64,000 nucleotides of DNA from Micromonospora chaiyaphumensis (GCF_900091435.1 NZ_FMCS01000008.1:62001-126000), one strand, 5' to 3'. Numbered from the stretch's first letter, positions 44,908 to 54,561 are shown. Notes: generated from the letters alone by a model not told the origin. Translations and numbers: made by a program.

Positions 44908-46086
44908 GTGTCCGCCGTGGATCTCGTACTGCTCCTGCTCATGCTCGTGTTCGCGATCAGCGGATACCGTCAGGGCTTCGTCATCGGGGCGCTGTCGTTC
45001 TCGGGTTTCTTCCTGGGCGCGCTGCTCGGCCTGCAGGTCGGGCCGCTGATCGCCCGGCAGTTCGCCGAGAGCGGCACCCGCGTGCTGATCTCCCTGGTGG
45101 CCATCTTCGGGCTGGCCGTGCTGGGCCAGGCGCTGGCCGGCTGGCTCGGCTCCAGTCTGCGGGCGGCGATCACCGATCCGGTCGGGCGGAAGGTCGACGA
45201 CGCCGGCGGCGCGATCATCTCGGTCTTCGCGGTCATGCTGGTGGCCTGGCTGGTCGCCGTGCCGCTGGGCTCCTCGTCGGTGCCCTGGCTGGCCTCCTCG
45301 GTGCGCAACAGCGCGGTGCTCACCGTGGTCGACCGGGTGCTGCCGGACAAGGCGCAGGAGCTGTCCACGGCGCTGCGCGACACCGTCGACACCAACGGCT
45401 TCCCGGACGTCTTCGGCGACCTCGCGCCGACCCGGGCCCGGCAGGTCTCCCCGCCCGACCCGGCGCTGGCCAACTCCCAGGTGGTGAAGAACAGCCAGCG
45501 GGCGGTGGTGAAGGTGTTGGGCTCCGCGCCGAGCTGCGCCCGCCGCATCGAGGGCTCCGGCTTCGTGTACGCCGACGACCGGGTGATGACCAACGCGCAC
45601 GTGGTGGCGGGCACCCGGTCGGTGGCGGTGGAACTGCGCGGCGAGCGCTACGACGGTGAGGTGGTCGTCTACGACCCCGCGCGGGACCTGGCCGTGCTGC
45701 ACGTCCCGGGGCTGCCCGGGCCGTCGCTGCGCTTCGCCGCCGGTGAGGCGGGCAGCGGGGCCGACGCCATCGTGCTGGGCTTCCCCCTCGACGGCCCGTA
45801 CGACGCCCGCCCGGCCCGGATCCGCGACGTCGACCGGATCACCGGGCCGGACATCTACTCGGCCGGTGACGTGACCCGGGAGATCTACACGATCCGGGCG
45901 CTGGTTCGCAGCGGCAACTCGGGCGGGCCGCTGGTCTCCTCGAACGGGCTGGTGCTCGGCGTGATCTTCGCGGCCGCCGCGGACGACCCGAACACCGGCT
46001 TCGCGGTCACCGCCGCCGAGGCGCGGTCGGTGGCGCTGGCCGGCGCGGAGCGTACCCGTGGCGTGGCCACCGGCGACTGCACCTGA
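44908..46086 (+). CDS. marP: Membrane serine protease MarP
   Basis: A 392-residue protease with an N-terminal CvpA-like membrane domain of four helices (about 5-120) and an outward chymotrypsin-like domain. The triad is His231 (TNAHVVAG), Asp260 (PARDLAVL) and Ser338 (RSGNSGGPL). Cys210 and Cys391 match the disulphide that controls the M. tuberculosis enzyme. MarP maintains internal pH in acid and acts on peptidoglycan hydrolases there. The gene order nth-thioredoxin-NUDIX-marP equals Rv3674c-Rv3671c. The GTG at 44908 is leaderless; a TTG at 44878 is less likely. Confidence 0.95.
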   Translation: MSAVDLVLLLLMLVFAISGYRQGFVIGALSFSGFFLGALLGLQVGPLIARQFAESGTRVLISLVAIFGLAVLGQALAGWLGSSLRAAITDPVGRKVDDAGGAIISVFAVMLVAWLVAVPLGSSSVPWLASSVRNSAVLTVVDRVLPDKAQELSTALRDTVDTNGFPDVFGDLAPTRARQVSPPDPALANSQVVKNSQRAVVKVLGSAPSCARRIEGSGFVYADDRVMTNAHVVAGTRSVAVELRGERYDGEVVVYDPARDLAVLHVPGLPGPSLRFAAGEAGSGADAIVLGFPLDGPYDARPARIRDVDRITGPDIYSAGDVTREIYTIRALVRSGNSGGPLVSSNGLVLGVIFAAAADDPNTGFAVTAAEARSVALAGAERTRGVATGDCT

Positions 46087-46103
46087 GCCGGCCCGGCCGG
46101 TGG

Positions 46104-46826
46104 TCAGCCGGCGGCGGTGCTCGCCGGGGTCACGTCGCCGCCGGAGCGGCCGATCGGCAGCTTGGCCCGGCCCCAGGTGAGCGTGCGGTCGAGCACCGCC
46201 CGCGCCATGATCGCCACGCAGGCGCCGCCGTTGAGGAAGGACGCCACCACGTCGCTCGGGTGGTGCATGCCCCGGTACATCCGGGTGAGCGCGACCCCGA
46301 CCGGCACCAGCACCAGCAGGGACCACCAGGCGACCTTGGCCGGGGTGCTCCGGGCCCGCAGGGCCAGCAGCACCGCGATGCCGACGTAGAGCGCCATGGC
46401 GGCCGAGGTGTGCCCGGACGGGAAGCTGGAGGTCGGCGGCGAGTCGTCCATGTGCTCGACGGCCGGCCGGTGCCGGTCGATGACCATCGTGGTGAAGAGG
46501 AAGATCAGTGCCTGCGCGCTCACCGCGGCGCAGAGGAAGATCGGCTCCCGCCAGCGGTGCAGCACCAGCCGCAGCACCAGCGCCACCAGCACGGTCACCA
46601 CGACGATCAGCTGGGTGCTGGCCAGCGTGCTGAACACCAGCGAGACGTCGTTCCAGCCGCCGGTGCGGTGCGCGGCGAACTCGCGGTTGACCGCGTCCTC
46701 CACGGTGAACGGCCAGGTGGTGGCGAGCACCCGGGTGACCAGGAGGCCGAGCCCCACCAGGACGGCGAAGAGCAGGGCCACCGGCAGCAGCACCCGCCGG
46801 GCGATCTGGACCGCGACATCGGACAT
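46104..46826 (-). CDS. PAP2-family phosphatase
   Basis: A 240-residue integral membrane phosphatase with five to six helices. The three catalytic motifs are RHRPAVEHMDD, SFPSGHTSA (with catalytic His) and RMYRGMHHPSDV. Members dephosphorylate lipid pyrophosphates such as undecaprenyl diphosphate or phosphatidic acid. An N-terminal helix plus VEDAVNREFAAHRT extracytoplasmic loop is present. The gene lies 30 bp downstream of a paralogue and is probably co-transcribed. It converges with marP, 17 bp apart with no clear terminator. Confidence 0.9.
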   Translation of the reverse strand: MSDVAVQIARRVLLPVALLFAVLVGLGLLVTRVLATTWPFTVEDAVNREFAAHRTGGWNDVSLVFSTLASTQLIVVVTVLVALVLRLVLHRWREPIFLCAAVSAQALIFLFTTMVIDRHRPAVEHMDDSPPTSSFPSGHTSAAMALYVGIAVLLALRARSTPAKVAWWSLLVLVPVGVALTRMYRGMHHPSDVVASFLNGGACVAIMARAVLDRTLTWGRAKLPIGRSGGDVTPASTAAG

Positions 46827-46856
46827 GAGCCGCCCTTTACCCCGGCGGGTGCCGGA

Positions 46857-47654
46857 CTACGCGTGGCGGTCGTCCGGCCCCGGCTCGGCCAGCTCCGGCT
46901 CGACCCCCTCCCGCGCGGTACGCGCCGGCCGCCGGCCGACCCGGGTCCGCCAGGTGGAGAAGGCGGCCGCGGTGGCGGCCACCACCGCCACACCGAGCAG
47001 CCAGCCGCCCACCACGTCGCTGGTCCAGTGCACGCCCAGCGCGATCCGGCTGAGCCCGGTCAGCAGGGCGATCAGCACCGCCGCCGTCCAGAGCACGCCG
47101 CGCAGCGGCCGGCTGTGCCGGGCGAACGGCAGGAAGACCAGCAGCAGCACCCCGGCGGCCAGGGTGGCGTTCAGCGCGTGACCGGACGGGAAGGAGTAGC
47201 CGGCCGCCCGCGCCACCGGGTCGAGCAGGTCCGGCCGGTGCCGGCCGACGAGCAGCTTGAGCAGGGCGCCGAGCAGCCCACCGACGGTCATGGTGGTGAC
47301 CACCCAGAGGGCCAGCCGCGGGGCGCCGCGCCACAGCAACCAGACCACCACCCCGGCGGCGGCCACCCGGAGCGGGCCGGGCCCGAAGACGTGGGTCCAC
47401 ACCTCCGTCAGCCGGACCCAGGCGGGGTGGTCGAGGGCGTACCCGTGCAACGCGTCGGTGATCACGGCGTCCAGCCGGGACAGGGGTGACCAGGCGCCCA
47501 GCACCAGCAGCGCGAGCAGGGCGAACGGCACCAGCACGAGGAACGCGGCGGTGGCGGCCAGGGTCAGCCGGAGTCCCAGCGAGTGGTCGGGGTCGAGGCG
47601 GCGGCGCCGCCAGGACCGCTCGGGCGTGGAGATCAGGCCGCCGCGCGTGTTCAT
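46857..47654 (-). CDS. PAP2-family phosphatase
   Basis: A 265-residue membrane phosphatase. Motifs: KLLVGRHRPDLLDP, YSFPSGHALNAT and LSRIALGVHWTSDVVGG, all complete. Compared with its neighbour it has a longer hydrophilic N-terminus (1-26) and a charged tail. Both probably act outside the membrane on lipid phosphates; the tandem pair may be redundant or split between undecaprenyl pyrophosphate and phosphatidate. The ATG at 47654 lies 44 bp from the stop of mycP. Confidence 0.9.
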   Translation of the reverse strand: MNTRGGLISTPERSWRRRRLDPDHSLGLRLTLAATAAFLVLVPFALLALLVLGAWSPLSRLDAVITDALHGYALDHPAWVRLTEVWTHVFGPGPLRVAAAGVVVWLLWRGAPRLALWVVTTMTVGGLLGALLKLLVGRHRPDLLDPVARAAGYSFPSGHALNATLAAGVLLLVFLPFARHSRPLRGVLWTAAVLIALLTGLSRIALGVHWTSDVVGGWLLGVAVVAATAAAFSTWRTRVGRRPARTAREGVEPELAEPGPDDRHA

Positions 47655-47697
47655 GCGCTGTTCACTACCCAGGGTGGGGCCCGGTCAGACGGGCCGG

Positions 47698-49029
47698 TCA
47701 GCGGCGGGACTGGCGGAACCGGCGGACCGCCAGCGCGGCACTGGTGACCAGGGCGACGAACAGGGCGAGCCCCGGCCAGAGCCGCTCCCGCGCCGTGTTG
47801 TCGACCTGGCCGGCCGGGCGGGCCGCCCACCGGGTCTGCTGCTCCGGAGCGGCGACGCTCAACGGGTCGGCGCCCGGCGCGGCGGCGGCCTGGTTGTCCG
47901 GGTCGAAGCCGGGCGCCCAGCCGAAGCCCACCGAGCCGGGGGACCCGTTGTCGTCGAGCGGGTTGCGCGCCACCGAGGGCACGTCGGAGGTCAGCGCCGC
48001 CACCGGATCCACCATGCCGTAACCGAACCGGTCGTCGCGACCGGTGGGCCCGAGGTCCCGTGCCGTCGCGGTGATCCGGTTGACCACGTCGGCGGCCGAC
48101 ATCTGCGGGTACTTCGCCAGGACCAGGGCCGCCGTCGCCGCGACCAGGGGAGCCGCGAAGCTGGTGCCCTGCATCAGCCAGTAGCCGCCGGGACGGGCGC
48201 CGTAGATGGCGGTGGCCGGGGCGCTCAGCACCGTCTCGTGGCCGGTGATGGCGCCCGACCAGAGGTTGTCGTTGCCGTCCAGCCCCGTGACGGCGAGGAC
48301 GCCGGGCTCACGGGCCGGGTACCAGACGTCGCGGCCCTTGGAGGTGGCGAGGTTGCCCGTGCAGGCGACCACCACGACGTTGCGGGCGAAGGCGTAGTCG
48401 ATGGCGGCGGCCAGGGGCGCGCTGGTGTCGGTGCCGCCGAGGGACAGGTTGATCACGCGGGCGCCGTGGTCGACGGCCCAGCGCACCCCGTTGGCGACGG
48501 TGACCGCGTTGTCGTACCGGTTCTCCTGGTCGAGCACCCGGACCGGAAGGATCCTGGCATCCGGCGCCAGCCCGACGGCGCCCCGGTCGTCGTCCCGGCG
48601 CCCGGCGATGAGGCCGGCGACCGTGGTGCCGTGCCCCACCGGATCAGGCCCGTCGGCACCGCTCGAGACCAGGTCGACGCCGGGCAGCACCTGGCCGGCC
48701 AGGTCGGGGTGGGAAGCGTCCACTCCGGAGTCGATCACCGCGACGATGACGCCGCGACCGGTGGAGGTCTGCCACGCGGTCTGTGCCTGCAGTTTGGCGA
48801 GCTGCCACTGGCCGTCGCGCGACGGGTCCATCCCGGTGAGCTCGTCCACCGGTGCCAGCCGGGCAACCCCTCCTGAAGCGGTGACCGGGGCGGCGGCGAT
48901 CGGGGCGGCGTGGGCGGGCGGGGCGAGTGGACCGGCCACGGCGGCCACGACTGCGAGCCCGCCGAGCAGCGCGCGTCCGGCGAGACGCCGGGGAGGCGCG
49001 GTGGGAACACCCTGCCGATCCCTGGTCAC
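47698..49029 (-). CDS. mycP: Type VII secretion mycosin (subtilisin-like protease)
   Basis: A 443-residue membrane-anchored subtilase. A signal peptide (Arg-rich n-region, hydrophobic 17-35, cleavage near PAHAAP 39-43) leads to the S8 domain with Asp100 (VIDSGVD), His133 (GHGTTVAG), Asn226 and Ser290 (QGTSFAAP). A Pro-rich linker and one C-terminal helix (about 418-436) with RRFRQSRR tail complete the mycosin layout. MycP stabilises and processes ESX systems. It lies just downstream of eccC. The GTG at 49029 fits the signal peptide; a GTG at 49059 would add ten residues and cannot be excluded. Confidence 0.93.
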   Translation of the reverse strand: MTRDRQGVPTAPPRRLAGRALLGGLAVVAAVAGPLAPPAHAAPIAAAPVTASGGVARLAPVDELTGMDPSRDGQWQLAKLQAQTAWQTSTGRGVIVAVIDSGVDASHPDLAGQVLPGVDLVSSGADGPDPVGHGTTVAGLIAGRRDDDRGAVGLAPDARILPVRVLDQENRYDNAVTVANGVRWAVDHGARVINLSLGGTDTSAPLAAAIDYAFARNVVVVACTGNLATSKGRDVWYPAREPGVLAVTGLDGNDNLWSGAITGHETVLSAPATAIYGARPGGYWLMQGTSFAAPLVAATAALVLAKYPQMSAADVVNRITATARDLGPTGRDDRFGYGMVDPVAALTSDVPSVARNPLDDNGSPGSVGFGWAPGFDPDNQAAAAPGADPLSVAAPEQQTRWAARPAGQVDNTARERLWPGLALFVALVTSAALAVRRFRQSRR

Positions 49030-49109
49030 ATTCCCCAGCCATTTCCTCGCGTCAGACACATGCTGCTCGGAGATTACCGGTTTTCCCGTGCGCCACGCTG
49101 CCACTCCGG

Positions 49110-52100
49110 TCACCCGGGCGGGAGATGGGCGAGCTGGACCAGGCGTACGCCCTCGCGCCGGGTCACGAGCCGGCCCCGGCCCGGTGGCAGCGGGCCGGCC
49201 TTCACCGGACCGACGAGCGGCCCTTCCTCCGGGCCGCCCGACATCACGAGCCCGGCCGTGGAGAGCTCCCGCAGCCGTTGGACGACCGGCTCGAACGAGG
49301 TGCGGCCGGCGCCTCCGGAGCGGCGGGCCAGCACCAGGTGCAGGCCGACGTCCCGGGCGTGCGGCAGGTGCTCCTCCAGCGCGCGCAGCGGGTTGGTCGG
49401 CCCGCCGGCCACCAGGTCGTAGTCGTCCACCAGCACGAACAGCTCCGGCCCGGTCCACCACGACCGGGTACGCAGCTCGGCCGGGGTGACCTGCGGGCCC
49501 GGCAGCCGCCCCTGGAGGTAGCCGGCCGCCGACTCGATCAGCTCGGCCGTGTGCGGCGCGGCGGTCCCGTAGCCGATCAGGTGCGCCGTCTCGATCGTGC
49601 CCATGAGGCTGCGCCGGTAGTCGACAAGGATCACCCGGGCCTGCTCCGGGGTGAACCGGTGGACGATCGAGGTGGCCAGCGCCCGCAGGAACGAGGACTT
49701 GCCGCACTCGGCGTCGCCGAAGACCACGAAGTTGGGCTCGGTCGCGAAGTCCAGCACCACGGGGCGCAGGTCCGCCTCGGCCACGCCGATGGGGAAGGCC
49801 AGCCCGGTGGTGGCGGCCTGGTCGAGCTCGGCGTAGGGCAGCACCGGCGGGAGCAGCCGCACCCGGGGCGCGGCCGGCCCGGTCCAGGCCCCGGCCACCG
49901 CCTTCACCAGGTCGCCGGTCTCCTCGCCGACGCCGGCAACCCGGGGTGCGGCGGCGAGGAAGTGCAGCCCGCCCGCCGTGATCCCGCGCCCCGGCCGCCC
50001 GTCCGGCACGGTCGCCGCGAGCGCCCGCTTCACCACCAGCGAGTCGGCCGGGTCGCCGAGGCGCAGCTCCAGACGCGAGCCGAAGAGGTCGCGGATGGCC
50101 GGCCGGAAGTCCGACCAGCGCAGGGCGCTCGCCACCACGTGCACCCCGTACGCCAGGCCCCGGGTGGCCAGCTCGGTGACCAGGGGTTCCAGGTCCTCGT
50201 ATTCGCCGCGCAGGGTGTTCCAGCCGTCGACCACCAGGAACACGTCGCCGAACGGGTCGGTGGCCGACGCCGCGGCCCGGCGCCGGCGCCACGCCGCCAT
50301 CGACTCGACCCCCGCCTCGGTGAACCGCCGCTCCCGCTCGGCCAGCACGGTGGCGACCTCGCCGACGGTCCGGCGGACCGCCGTGTCGTCGGTGCGGCCG
50401 CTGACCCCGCCGACGTGCGGCAGGTCGCGCAGCGCGCCGAGCGCGCCGCCGCCGAAGTCGAGGCAGTAGACCTGCACCTCGGCCGGGGTGTGGGTGAGCG
50501 CCAGCGCGCAGACCAGGGTGCGGAGCAGGGTGGAGCGGCCGCTGCGGGTGGTGCCGACCACCGCCACGTGCCCCGCCGCGCCGTCCAGGGCCAGCCAGAG
50601 CAGGTCGCGACGCTGCTCGAACGGCTTGTCCACCACGGCCACCGGCACCTGGAGGGCGCCGTGCAGCTCCGGGTTGCCCACGGTGAGCCCGCGGACCGGA
50701 TCCGCACCGACCGGGCCGAGCAGCTCGTCGAGCGCGGGCGCGGCGTCCAGCGGCGGCAACCACACCCGGTGCGCCGGCGGGCCCTGCCCGGCCAGGCGAC
50801 CCACCAGCAGGTCGAGCAGGGTCTCGCCGGTCTCCTCCTCGGCGGGGAGGGGGGCCGGGGTGGCCGGCTCGGGCGCCGGCACCAGGTGGGTGGAGAAGGC
50901 GAGCAGCCGGGGACCGGCGGCACCCGCCGCGCCCGCCGGGCCGCCGCGCCGGCGCACCGTGCCGGAGACGTAGGCGGCCTTGAACCGGACCAGCGGCTCG
51001 GTGCCCGAGCGCAGGTAACCGTGGCCCGGGCTGCGGGGCAGCTCGTGCGCGTCCGGCACGCCGAGAACCGTCCGGGACTCCAGCGCCGAGAAGGTCCGCA
51101 ACCCGATCCGGTACGACAGGTGGGTGTCCAGCCCGCGCAGCCGGCCCTCCTCCAGCCGCTGCGAGGCGAGCAGCAGGTGGACGCCGAGCGAGCGGCCCAG
51201 CCGGCCGATCTGCACGAAGAGGTCGATGAAGTCGGGCTTGGCGGAGAGCAGTTCGGAGAACTCGTCGCAGACGAGCAGCAGCGACGGCAGCGGGGCGAGG
51301 GGGCTGCCGGCCCCGCGCGCCCGCTCGTAGTCGCGCACGCTCGCGAAGTTGCCGGCCCGGCGCAGCAGCTCCTGCCGGCGCACCAGCTCGCCGTTGATCG
51401 CGTCGACCATCCGGTCGACCAGCGGCAGCGCGTCGGCCAGGTTGGTGATCACCGCGGCCGTGTGCGGCAGCCGTTCGAAGGACGCGAAGGTCGCGCCGCC
51501 CTTGAAATCGACCAGCACGAAGTTGAGCTGCTCCGAGCTGTGTGTGGCGGCCAGCCCGAGCACCAGCGTGCGGAGCAGCTCCGACTTGCCCGAGCCGGTG
51601 GCGCCGATGAGCAGCCCGTGCGGGCCCATCCCGTCCTGGGCCGACTCCTTGAGGTCCAGCTCGATCGCCCCGCCGTCGGCGCCCACCCCGATCGGCACCC
51701 GGAGCCGGTCCCGGGCCGCCCGGGGGCTCCAGCCCTGCTCGGCGGTGAAGCTCACCGGGTCGCCGAGCCCGAGCAGCTCCGGCAGGCCGGGCTCGGCACC
51801 GGGCGGGGCGTCCGGTCCGCGTGCCGTGCCGGCCAGCCGCAGCGGGGCGAGCCGGCGGGCGACCGCCTCGGCGTCGGCCGGTTCCAGCGCGTCCGCCGCG
51901 CCCACGTCGGCGTGCCCGTCGGCGGAGTGCGAGTGCAGCCGGCCGTCGACCAGGTCGAGCAGGAGGGCGTACCGGTCGAGCAGGCGGGGTGGCGGCGTGT
52001 CCAGGTCGAGGACCGTGACGGCGTCGATCCCGCCGTCGCCGGCCAGGTCGGTGGCGCCGGTGAGGTCGCCGCCGTCGAGCACCACCACCACGTGCGGCCC

Positions 52101-53051
52101 GTCCGTGGCCGGACCGGCCGGGCTGAACCGGGACCGGCTGCCCAGCACGTCGTCGAGGAGCCGTTCCAGCTCGGCGGCCGAGCTGGTGACCAGCCGGACC
52201 GGGCCGAGCGCGTCGGTGCGCACGGGGTGGTGGGCGTGCGGGAGCCACTTGACCCACTCCCAGCCGGCCCGCCGTTCCGGCCCGGCGCAGACCGCGATCA
52301 GCAGCTCGTCGGGGGCGTGGAAGACGGCGAGCTGGGTGAGCACCGCCCGCGCCAGCGCCTGGGCGGCGGGGGAACCCGCGCCGCGGACGGCGCCGGCCGG
52401 GCCGCGCACGAAGACCCGGGCGAAGCTGCGCAGCGAGAGCGCCACCGGCAGGTCCGGCACCACCGAGTACGCGTCCAGGAAGCGCCGCAGCGCGCCCGCG
52501 GTCATCGGCTCCAGCTCGTCGAGCGGCCTGGTCACCGGCGGCAGCAGCGGGGTGGCCAGCGTCTGCGGCCCGACCCCGACCCGGACCACCGCGAAGTCCG
52601 GGTCGCCCGGCCGGCGCTCCCAGACCCGGTGGCTGTCCACCGTCGACCAGAGCCGCCCGGGGTCGGGATGCCGGTAGTAGAGCCCGGCCCGCTGCGCCCC
52701 GGCGGTCTCCCGGACCCGGCGGCGCAGGGCGGCGAGGTGCCGGAGGTATTCCCGGCGGGCGGCCATCATCTCGGACCTCTTCGGCCCTGCGCTGCCCCAC
52801 GAGGTCACCAGCATCGCCACCGAGGAGAGCCCGAACATGCCGCCCACCACGTACGAGTAGGCCCCGCCGCCCCGGCCGAACATCATGGCCATGGCCACCG
52901 TCCCGCCGAGCATCGGCAGCACCATGAGCGCCTGCTGCCAGCGCCCACCGGCCACCGCGGGGATCTCCGGGGGTGCCTCCACGGGCAGCTCACCCGCCGG
53001 GATCTCCGGCGCCGGGCGGCGCGGTGGCCGCTTGATGACGACAGTGGACAC
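49110..53051 (-). CDS. eccC: Type VII secretion ATPase EccC (fused EccCa/EccCb)
   Basis: A 1313-residue FtsK/SpoIIIE-type ATPase that powers ESX export. Two membrane helices (about 41-59 and 65-86) precede a DUF-like stalk and three ATPase domains: P-loops GATGSGKS (483-490), GTTRSGRST (833-841) and GDAECGKSS (1112-1120), with Walker B LLLVCDEFSE, VFLVVDGWN and LFVLVDDYD. The second P-loop has Arg for the usual Lys, a degeneration typical of regulatory EccC domains. GTG at 53051 is preceded by GGGGAGG. The open frame continues upstream antisense to eccD but is not coding there. It diverges from eccD, 100 bp away. Confidence 0.95.
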   Translation of the reverse strand: MSTVVIKRPPRRPAPEIPAGELPVEAPPEIPAVAGGRWQQALMVLPMLGGTVAMAMMFGRGGGAYSYVVGGMFGLSSVAMLVTSWGSAGPKRSEMMAARREYLRHLAALRRRVRETAGAQRAGLYYRHPDPGRLWSTVDSHRVWERRPGDPDFAVVRVGVGPQTLATPLLPPVTRPLDELEPMTAGALRRFLDAYSVVPDLPVALSLRSFARVFVRGPAGAVRGAGSPAAQALARAVLTQLAVFHAPDELLIAVCAGPERRAGWEWVKWLPHAHHPVRTDALGPVRLVTSSAAELERLLDDVLGSRSRFSPAGPATDGPHVVVVLDGGDLTGATDLAGDGGIDAVTVLDLDTPPPRLLDRYALLLDLVDGRLHSHSADGHADVGAADALEPADAEAVARRLAPLRLAGTARGPDAPPGAEPGLPELLGLGDPVSFTAEQGWSPRAARDRLRVPIGVGADGGAIELDLKESAQDGMGPHGLLIGATGSGKSELLRTLVLGLAATHSSEQLNFVLVDFKGGATFASFERLPHTAAVITNLADALPLVDRMVDAINGELVRRQELLRRAGNFASVRDYERARGAGSPLAPLPSLLLVCDEFSELLSAKPDFIDLFVQIGRLGRSLGVHLLLASQRLEEGRLRGLDTHLSYRIGLRTFSALESRTVLGVPDAHELPRSPGHGYLRSGTEPLVRFKAAYVSGTVRRRGGPAGAAGAAGPRLLAFSTHLVPAPEPATPAPLPAEEETGETLLDLLVGRLAGQGPPAHRVWLPPLDAAPALDELLGPVGADPVRGLTVGNPELHGALQVPVAVVDKPFEQRRDLLWLALDGAAGHVAVVGTTRSGRSTLLRTLVCALALTHTPAEVQVYCLDFGGGALGALRDLPHVGGVSGRTDDTAVRRTVGEVATVLAERERRFTEAGVESMAAWRRRRAAASATDPFGDVFLVVDGWNTLRGEYEDLEPLVTELATRGLAYGVHVVASALRWSDFRPAIRDLFGSRLELRLGDPADSLVVKRALAATVPDGRPGRGITAGGLHFLAAAPRVAGVGEETGDLVKAVAGAWTGPAAPRVRLLPPVLPYAELDQAATTGLAFPIGVAEADLRPVVLDFATEPNFVVFGDAECGKSSFLRALATSIVHRFTPEQARVILVDYRRSLMGTIETAHLIGYGTAAPHTAELIESAAGYLQGRLPGPQVTPAELRTRSWWTGPELFVLVDDYDLVAGGPTNPLRALEEHLPHARDVGLHLVLARRSGGAGRTSFEPVVQRLRELSTAGLVMSGGPEEGPLVGPVKAGPLPPGRGRLVTRREGVRLVQLAHLPPG

Positions 53052-53151
53052 TCGGCCTCCCCATGGCTCTCGGTAACCCGAGCCTGGCTCATCGTAGGTA
53101 AAGTCCAGTCGTCCGTCAGCCACCGTTCCCGCTCGATATGGAGAGACATCG

Positions 53152-54549
53152 ATGACAAGCGGGCTGGCCCGGGTCACGATCAGCGCCCCCCGGCGGCGGG
53201 TCGACGTGGCCCTGCCGGAGCAGGTACCCCTGGCCGAGTTGCTGCCCGAGGTGCTCCGGCACGCCGGTGAGGGGCTGGCCGACGACGGCGAACGGCACGG
53301 CGGCTGGGTGCTGCGCCGGACCGACGGCGGCGCGCTGGCCACCGCGCAGGCGCTGCTGCCCCAGGGCGTCCGCGACGGCGAGGTGCTGCACCTCGTCCCG
53401 GCCCGCGCCCAGTGGCCCGAGCTGGAGTACGACGACGTGGTCGAGGCGATCGCCGACGGGGCGCGCCGTCGCGGTGCCGCCTGGTCGCCCGGGGCCACGC
53501 GGGCCGCCGCCCTGGCCGGGGCGGGCGTGCCGCTGGCCGTCGGGCTGCTCGCCGTGCTGACCGCCGGTCCCGGGCCGCGCAGTGGCTGGCCGGTCGCCGC
53601 CGCGGTGGCCCTGCTCCTGGTGCTCGCCGCCACCGCCGCCTCCCGGGCCTTCGGTGACGGGCCGGTCGGCGCCACCCTCGGCGGGTACGCGCTGCCCTGG
53701 GCCGCCGCGGCCGGCGCGCTGGCGGTCGGCTCCGGTGACCCGGTCGGCCCGCTCGCGCCGCTGCGCTGGGTCGGCGCACCGGAACTGCTCGCCGGCTCGG
53801 TGGCGCTCCTGCTCGTGTCGGTGCTCGCCCTGCTCGGGGTGGCCAGCCGGTCCCGGGTCTTCCTGGCCGGCGCGACGGCCGGCACGGCCGGCGCGGCCGC
53901 CGGCCTCGGCGGGCTGTTCCTCGACCCGGCCGGCACCGCCGCCGTGCTGCTCTGCGCGCTGGTCTTCGCGCTCGGCGGGCTGCCGCTGCTGGCCATCCGG
54001 CTCGGCAAGGTGCCGCTGCCGCCGATCACCCTGCCCGCGCCGGCCGGCGGCCCGGCGGGTGTGCGCGACCTGCCCGACCGGACCCGGGTGCACGCGGCCG
54101 TGGCCCGCACCGAGGAGATGCTGACCGGGATGCTGCTCGGGCACGCGGTGCTGGCCGTCGTGGCCGCCGCGGTGCTCGCCACCACCGGCGGCGCCGCCGG
54201 CCGGCTGCTCGTGGCGGTCGGCTGCGGGGTGCTGCTGCTGCGCTCCCGGCTCTTCGTGGCGGTCCGCCACCGGGTGCCCGCCGTCGCCGCCGGGCTGATC
54301 GGGTACGCCCTGCTCGGCGCGGTGCTCGCCGACCGGGCCGGTCCGGCCGGCCGGCTGGCGCTGACCGTCGGCGGGCTGGCCGTGGCCCTGCTCGCCGTGG
54401 CGGCCGGCGCCACGTACGCCCGGCGGCCGGTCTCCCCGTACCTCGGCCGGCTGGCCGACCTGACCGACACCGCGCTGGTGGTCGCGGTGGTCCCGGTCGC
54501 CTGCGCGGTGCTCGACCTCTACGACCGGGCCCGCGGCCTGCTGGGCTGA
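53152..54549 (+). CDS. eccD: Type VII secretion membrane channel protein EccD
   Basis: A 465-residue protein with an N-terminal ubiquitin-like domain (about 1-85: RVTISAPRRRVDVALPEQVPLAELLPEV) and about 11 membrane helices, the EccD arrangement that lines the ESX membrane complex. The loop RLGKVPLPPITLPAP between helices 6 and 7 is family-typical. GGAGAG lies upstream of the ATG at 53152. Divergent from eccC, so a 100-bp region (53052-53151) must drive both; it contains an AT-richer GATAT patch but no box I can fix. Confidence 0.93.
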   Translation: MTSGLARVTISAPRRRVDVALPEQVPLAELLPEVLRHAGEGLADDGERHGGWVLRRTDGGALATAQALLPQGVRDGEVLHLVPARAQWPELEYDDVVEAIADGARRRGAAWSPGATRAAALAGAGVPLAVGLLAVLTAGPGPRSGWPVAAAVALLLVLAATAASRAFGDGPVGATLGGYALPWAAAAGALAVGSGDPVGPLAPLRWVGAPELLAGSVALLLVSVLALLGVASRSRVFLAGATAGTAGAAAGLGGLFLDPAGTAAVLLCALVFALGGLPLLAIRLGKVPLPPITLPAPAGGPAGVRDLPDRTRVHAAVARTEEMLTGMLLGHAVLAVVAAAVLATTGGAAGRLLVAVGCGVLLLRSRLFVAVRHRVPAVAAGLIGYALLGAVLADRAGPAGRLALTVGGLAVALLAVAAGATYARRPVSPYLGRLADLTDTALVVAVVPVACAVLDLYDRARGLLG

Positions 54550-54561
54550 CCCGCACGCACG

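Noticed and set aside
49059..52800. Long Arg/Gly/Ala-rich frame continuous with mycP
   Set aside because: Out-of-frame shadow of eccC with no fold-like sequence; mycP proper begins near 49029.
53052..54470. Open frame extending eccC by 473 codons upstream
   Set aside because: It is antisense to eccD, whose membrane domain and codon bias are clear; a good ribosome site at 53051 marks the true eccC start. High GC keeps antisense frames open.
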